Assembly (NCBI GenBank): GCA_910588775.1
Contig: CAJURH010000002.1
Location: 124,001-188,000, forward strand
Direction: 5' to 3'
DNA length: 64,000 bases
DNA from: an uncultured Lachnospiraceae bacterium
GTDB taxonomy: Bacteria > Bacillota > Clostridia > Lachnospirales > Lachnospiraceae
Shown piece after piece: positions 61,528 to 64,000 of this stretch. The stretch's first letter is position 1, and every line of letters starts with the position of its first letter. The position numbers were made by a program, and so were the translations under genes. Below the pieces are notes generated by a model that ran no database searches, was not told where the DNA came from, and saw only the letters and a list, made by a program, of their open reading frames with translations.

Positions 61528-62235
61528 ATGGAAAAAGGTTTTGTAACGCTGGAACAGGTTACGAAAGTTTATGGAAAGGGAGATGTGCAGATTAAGGCGG
61601 TGGACGGCATTGATTTTTCCATAGAGAAGGGTGAGTTTGTAATTATCGTCGGACCCAGTGGGGCGGGCAAAACGACGGTTCTGAATATTCTGGGCGGTAT
61701 GGATCAGGCATCCTCCGGACATGTGTGGGTGGACGGGCAGGATGTGGCGGCGTATAGCTCCCGTCAGCTTACGATGTACAGGCGGGAGGACGTTGGATTC
61801 GTGTTTCAGTTCTATAATCTGGTGCCCAATCTGACGGCCCTTGAGAATGTGGAGTTGGCGCTTCAGATTTGCAAAGATCCGTTGGATGCCGGGCAGGTTC
61901 TAAAGGAAGTGGGGTTGAGTGAGCGTCTGGGAAACTTTCCCGCGCAGCTCTCTGGCGGCGAGCAGCAGAGGGTGTCCATTGCCCGCGCTCTGGCCAAGAA
62001 TCCCAAGCTGCTATTATGCGATGAGCCCACAGGCGCGCTGGATTACCAGACCGGGAAAGCGATTTTGAAATTATTGCAGGATATGTGCAGGCAGAGGGGA
62101 ATGACTGTGATCGTGATCACCCATAATTCAGCTCTTACGCCCATGGCGGACCGGGTGATTCAGATTAAGAACGGGAAAGTGTCAGCCATGGAGATGAATG
62201 AAACGCCGTTGCCTGTGGAAGAGATTGAATGGTAG
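61528..62235 (+). CDS. ABC transporter ATP-binding protein (MacB/LolD type)
   Basis: A 235-residue ATPase: Walker [10 protein letters not shown] about residue 41, Q loop [19 protein letters not shown], signature [15 protein letters not shown], Walker [13 protein letters not shown] and the switch His in VIVITHNS. The sequence is of the MacB/FtsE class that partners FtsX-like permeases in export or envelope remodelling. ATG 61528; a GTG four codons earlier is possible. The permease begins 11 bp downstream. Confidence 0.93.
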   Translation: MEKGFVTLEQVTKVYGKGDVQIKAVDGIDFSIEKGEFVIIVGPSGAGKTTVLNILGGMDQASSGHVWVDGQDVAAYSSRQLTMYRREDVGFVFQFYNLVPNLTALENVELALQICKDPLDAGQVLKEVGLSERLGNFPAQLSGGEQQRVSIARALAKNPKLLLCDEPTGALDYQTGKAILKLLQDMCRQRGMTVIVITHNSALTPMADRVIQIKNGKVSAMEMNETPLPVEEIEW

Positions 62236-62245
62236 GAGATGGGAC

Positions 62246-64000
62246 GTGAAGAGAGCGCTAAGAAAAGATTTCTTTATGGATATAAAGAAAAGCTTTGCAC
62301 GGTTTATTTCAATATTTTTTATCGTCGCCCTAGGAGTGGCTTTTTTCTCAGGAATCCAGGCCGCGTCTCCAGATATGCGGTATTCCGGGGACGCTTACTA
62401 CGATGCCAGCAGCCTGATGGACTTGCGGGTGATGGGGACTTATGGCTTGACGGAAGAGGACCTGGAAGCGATGCGGGAAGTAAAAGGCGTAGAGATGGTT
62501 GAAGGAGGCTATGCCTTAGATGCGTTAAGCGGCGAAGAGGGTGAGCAGCGTGTCATTCATCTGGAGAGCCTGGGGAAAAATGTAAACCAGATATCCGTCA
62601 TAGATGGCCGCCTGCCGGAGAAAAAAGGGGAGTGTCTGGTGGATGACCAGATGGCCGTCAATGGGATTTTGAAAATCGGAGATTCCATAGAGGTTTACAC
62701 AGAGGAGAGTGACAGCATTCTTCGTCAAAAGGATTTCATTGTTGTGGGCACATGCAGCAGTCCCATGTACATAGCTTTTGCAAGGGGAAACACCACCCTG
62801 GGCTCAGGGGAGGTCAGCGGGTTCGCCTATGTGACGGAGGAAAATTTTGAGCCAGACACGTATACGGTGGCTTATCTGCTGGCGAAAGGCGCCAAAAGCC
62901 AGACCAGTTATACAGAGATGTATGACAATCTGGTGGAGAAAGTGAAAGAGCGTGTGGAGGGCATTGAAAAAGAACGCTGCCAGGCGCGCTATGATTCTGT
63001 GCAGGAAGAGATAAAGCAGGAACTGGATGACGCACGACAGGAGCTGGAGGATGGAAAGGCAGAGGCCCAGCAGGAGCTGGCCAAGGCCAAACAGAAATTG
63101 GAGGATGGTAAGAAGAAGCTGGCGGACGCAAAAGAAGAATACGCCGATGGCCGCAGGCAACTGGAAGAAGGCAAGCGGGACTTGGAAGAAGGCAAGAAGA
63201 AGCTGGCGGACGCACGGACGCAGCGGCAAAACGGCGTGAACCAGTTGGCGGCGGCCAGGAGGACTCTGGATTCCCAGCAGGATCAGTTGAATCGTTCCCA
63301 GCAACAGACCAACCAAGGTTATGCCGACTGGAATGCGTCCAAGCGGGAATTGGATCAGAAAGAGGATGAGTATAATAACGGTCAGGCCCAGTACGCTGAC
63401 GGGGCGGCCCAGCTTTCCCAGGCGAAGGAACAGTTGGAAGACGCCCGCCGCTCTTACGATCTGTTCGTCACTTCATCGGGCGTAACCGATCCGCAGACAG
63501 AAGCCCGGTTTGATGCCCAAGCAGCGCAGATCCAGAGCCAGGAGCAGGCGCTGGCCCAGAGTCAGCTTCAGTTGGAGAACGCCAGAAGGCAACTGGACAG
63601 CGGCCGCCAAGAGTTGGATGCGGCGAAAAGTCAACTGGACGCGGCGCAGGCGCAGATTGATAGTGGGACGGCCCAGATGAACAGCGGCCGGGCTCAGCTA
63701 AACGAACGGCAGGCCCAGTTGGACACAGCGGCCCGTACAATTAGCAGCAATGAGGCGCAGCTTGTCCAGGCGGAGAAGGAAATCAAAGAAAACGAACAGA
63801 AGTTAGACGATGCCGCCAAAAAGATCAAGAAAAACGAAAAAAAATTAAAAAAAGGGGAGAAGGAGTACGCGGATGCGCAGAAAGAAGCGCGGGAGACCAT
63901 CGCGGATGGGGAAAAGAAGCTGGCCGATGCGCAAAAGGACGCAGAGGGCATTGAGATGCCCAAATGGTACGTGGACGATCGGGACGCTTTGCCGGAATAC
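62246..64000 (+). CDS. FtsX/MacB-type ABC permease with long coiled-coil ectodomain, 3' truncated
   Basis: The frame is open from a GTG at 62246 (TAGGAGATGGGAC ahead) to the window end, 585 codons, so the C-terminal membrane domains are outside. It begins KRALRKDFFMDIKKSFARFI with one membrane segment (about residues 22-40), then a MacB-like periplasmic-type region to about 235. A long coiled coil follows with heptads such as LEDGKKKLADAKEEYADGRR and LDSGRQELDAAKSQLDAAQ. This coiled coil links the two membrane halves in large Firmicute FtsX-like permeases. It pairs with the ATPase just upstream. Confidence 0.88.
   Translation, partial: MKRALRKDFFMDIKKSFARFISIFFIVALGVAFFSGIQAASPDMRYSGDAYYDASSLMDLRVMGTYGLTEEDLEAMREVKGVEMVEGGYALDALSGEEGEQRVIHLESLGKNVNQISVIDGRLPEKKGECLVDDQMAVNGILKIGDSIEVYTEESDSILRQKDFIVVGTCSSPMYIAFARGNTTLGSGEVSGFAYVTEENFEPDTYTVAYLLAKGAKSQTSYTEMYDNLVEKVKERVEGIEKERCQARYDSVQEEIKQELDDARQELEDGKAEAQQELAKAKQKLEDGKKKLADAKEEYADGRRQLEEGKRDLEEGKKKLADARTQRQNGVNQLAAARRTLDSQQDQLNRSQQQTNQGYADWNASKRELDQKEDEYNNGQAQYADGAAQLSQAKEQLEDARRSYDLFVTSSGVTDPQTEARFDAQAAQIQSQEQALAQSQLQLENARRQLDSGRQELDAAKSQLDAAQAQIDSGTAQMNSGRAQLNERQAQLDTAARTISSNEAQLVQAEKEIKENEQKLDDAAKKIKKNEKKLKKGEKEYADAQKEARETIADGEKKLADAQKDAEGIEMPKWYVDDRDALPEY

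Overview
The window reads as chromosomal DNA of a Gram-positive anaerobic acetogen, most likely a gut Lachnospiraceae related to Blautia. This is inferred from gene content and style (Wood-Ljungdahl genes, T-box control of trp, LexA boxes of the Firmicutes type, rbgA/der/plsY neighbourhoods). No 16S or taxonomic marker was searched. Both ends are cut inside genes.

Layout: (1) 1-3.2 kb: 3' part of a heptad-repeat export protein, convergent to an FMN-binding protein and a TetR repressor. (2) 3.5-11.1 kb: tRNA-Thr and, divergently, a T-box controlled trpEG-(two small ORFs)-trpDCFBA operon. (3) 11.2-16.3 kb: housekeeping run rplS, signal peptidase I, rbgA, a LysM-GH18 protein, rnhB, yraN, pgeF. 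(4) 16.3-19.4 kb: an inverted-repeat element, prs, and an AT-rich secreted-protein cassette framed by 34-nt inverted repeats. (5) 19.4-24.7 kb: PDZ-radical SAM protein, der, plsY, gpsA, aldo/keto reductase. (6) 24.9-41.1 kb: the Wood-Ljungdahl region: His-rich protein and CooT (nickel handling), metF, cooC, CODH, a second CooC, acsB, acsD, acsC, acsE, then the corrinoid activator acsV, a DUF3786 protein, fchA, folD and a PHP protein. Formate dehydrogenase, formyl-THF synthetase and Rnf/ATPase are not in the window. (7) 41.1-47.5 kb: a leftward cluster of two [FeFe]-hydrogenase-like sensors, a SpoIIE-type phosphatase, an RsbW-like ATPase, two DRTGG proteins and a PHP protein, which looks like an H2/redox signalling module. 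(8) 47.6-52.4 kb: molybdenum cofactor genes. (9) 52.5-54.1 kb: small protein, His-rich CsoR-like repressor, Mrp ATPase. (10) 54.1-59.4 kb: an SOS-type operon (two LexA boxes, radical SAM DNA-repair protein and partner), an HPr-like protein without the active-site His, and a Cas4-like/DinG helicase fusion. (11) 59.4-64 kb: a PadR-DUF1700-DUF4097 envelope operon divergent from an ABC transporter whose permease runs off the end.

How it works together: sections 6-8 supply the methyl branch from methenyl-THF to methyl-THF, methyl transfer to the corrinoid protein, its reductive reactivation, CO formation and acetyl-CoA synthesis. Nickel insertion factors serve CODH/ACS. The hydrogenase-like sensors and Mo-cofactor genes nearby fit an H2/formate-linked acetogenic metabolism. 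The sequence observations I rate highest are a FolD lacking the cyclohydrolase Lys and Gln next to FchA, the hydrogenase-sensor/partner-switching cluster, the CooJ/CooT-like nickel pair, the small-ORF and hairpin insertion in the trp operon, and the inverted-repeat cassette.
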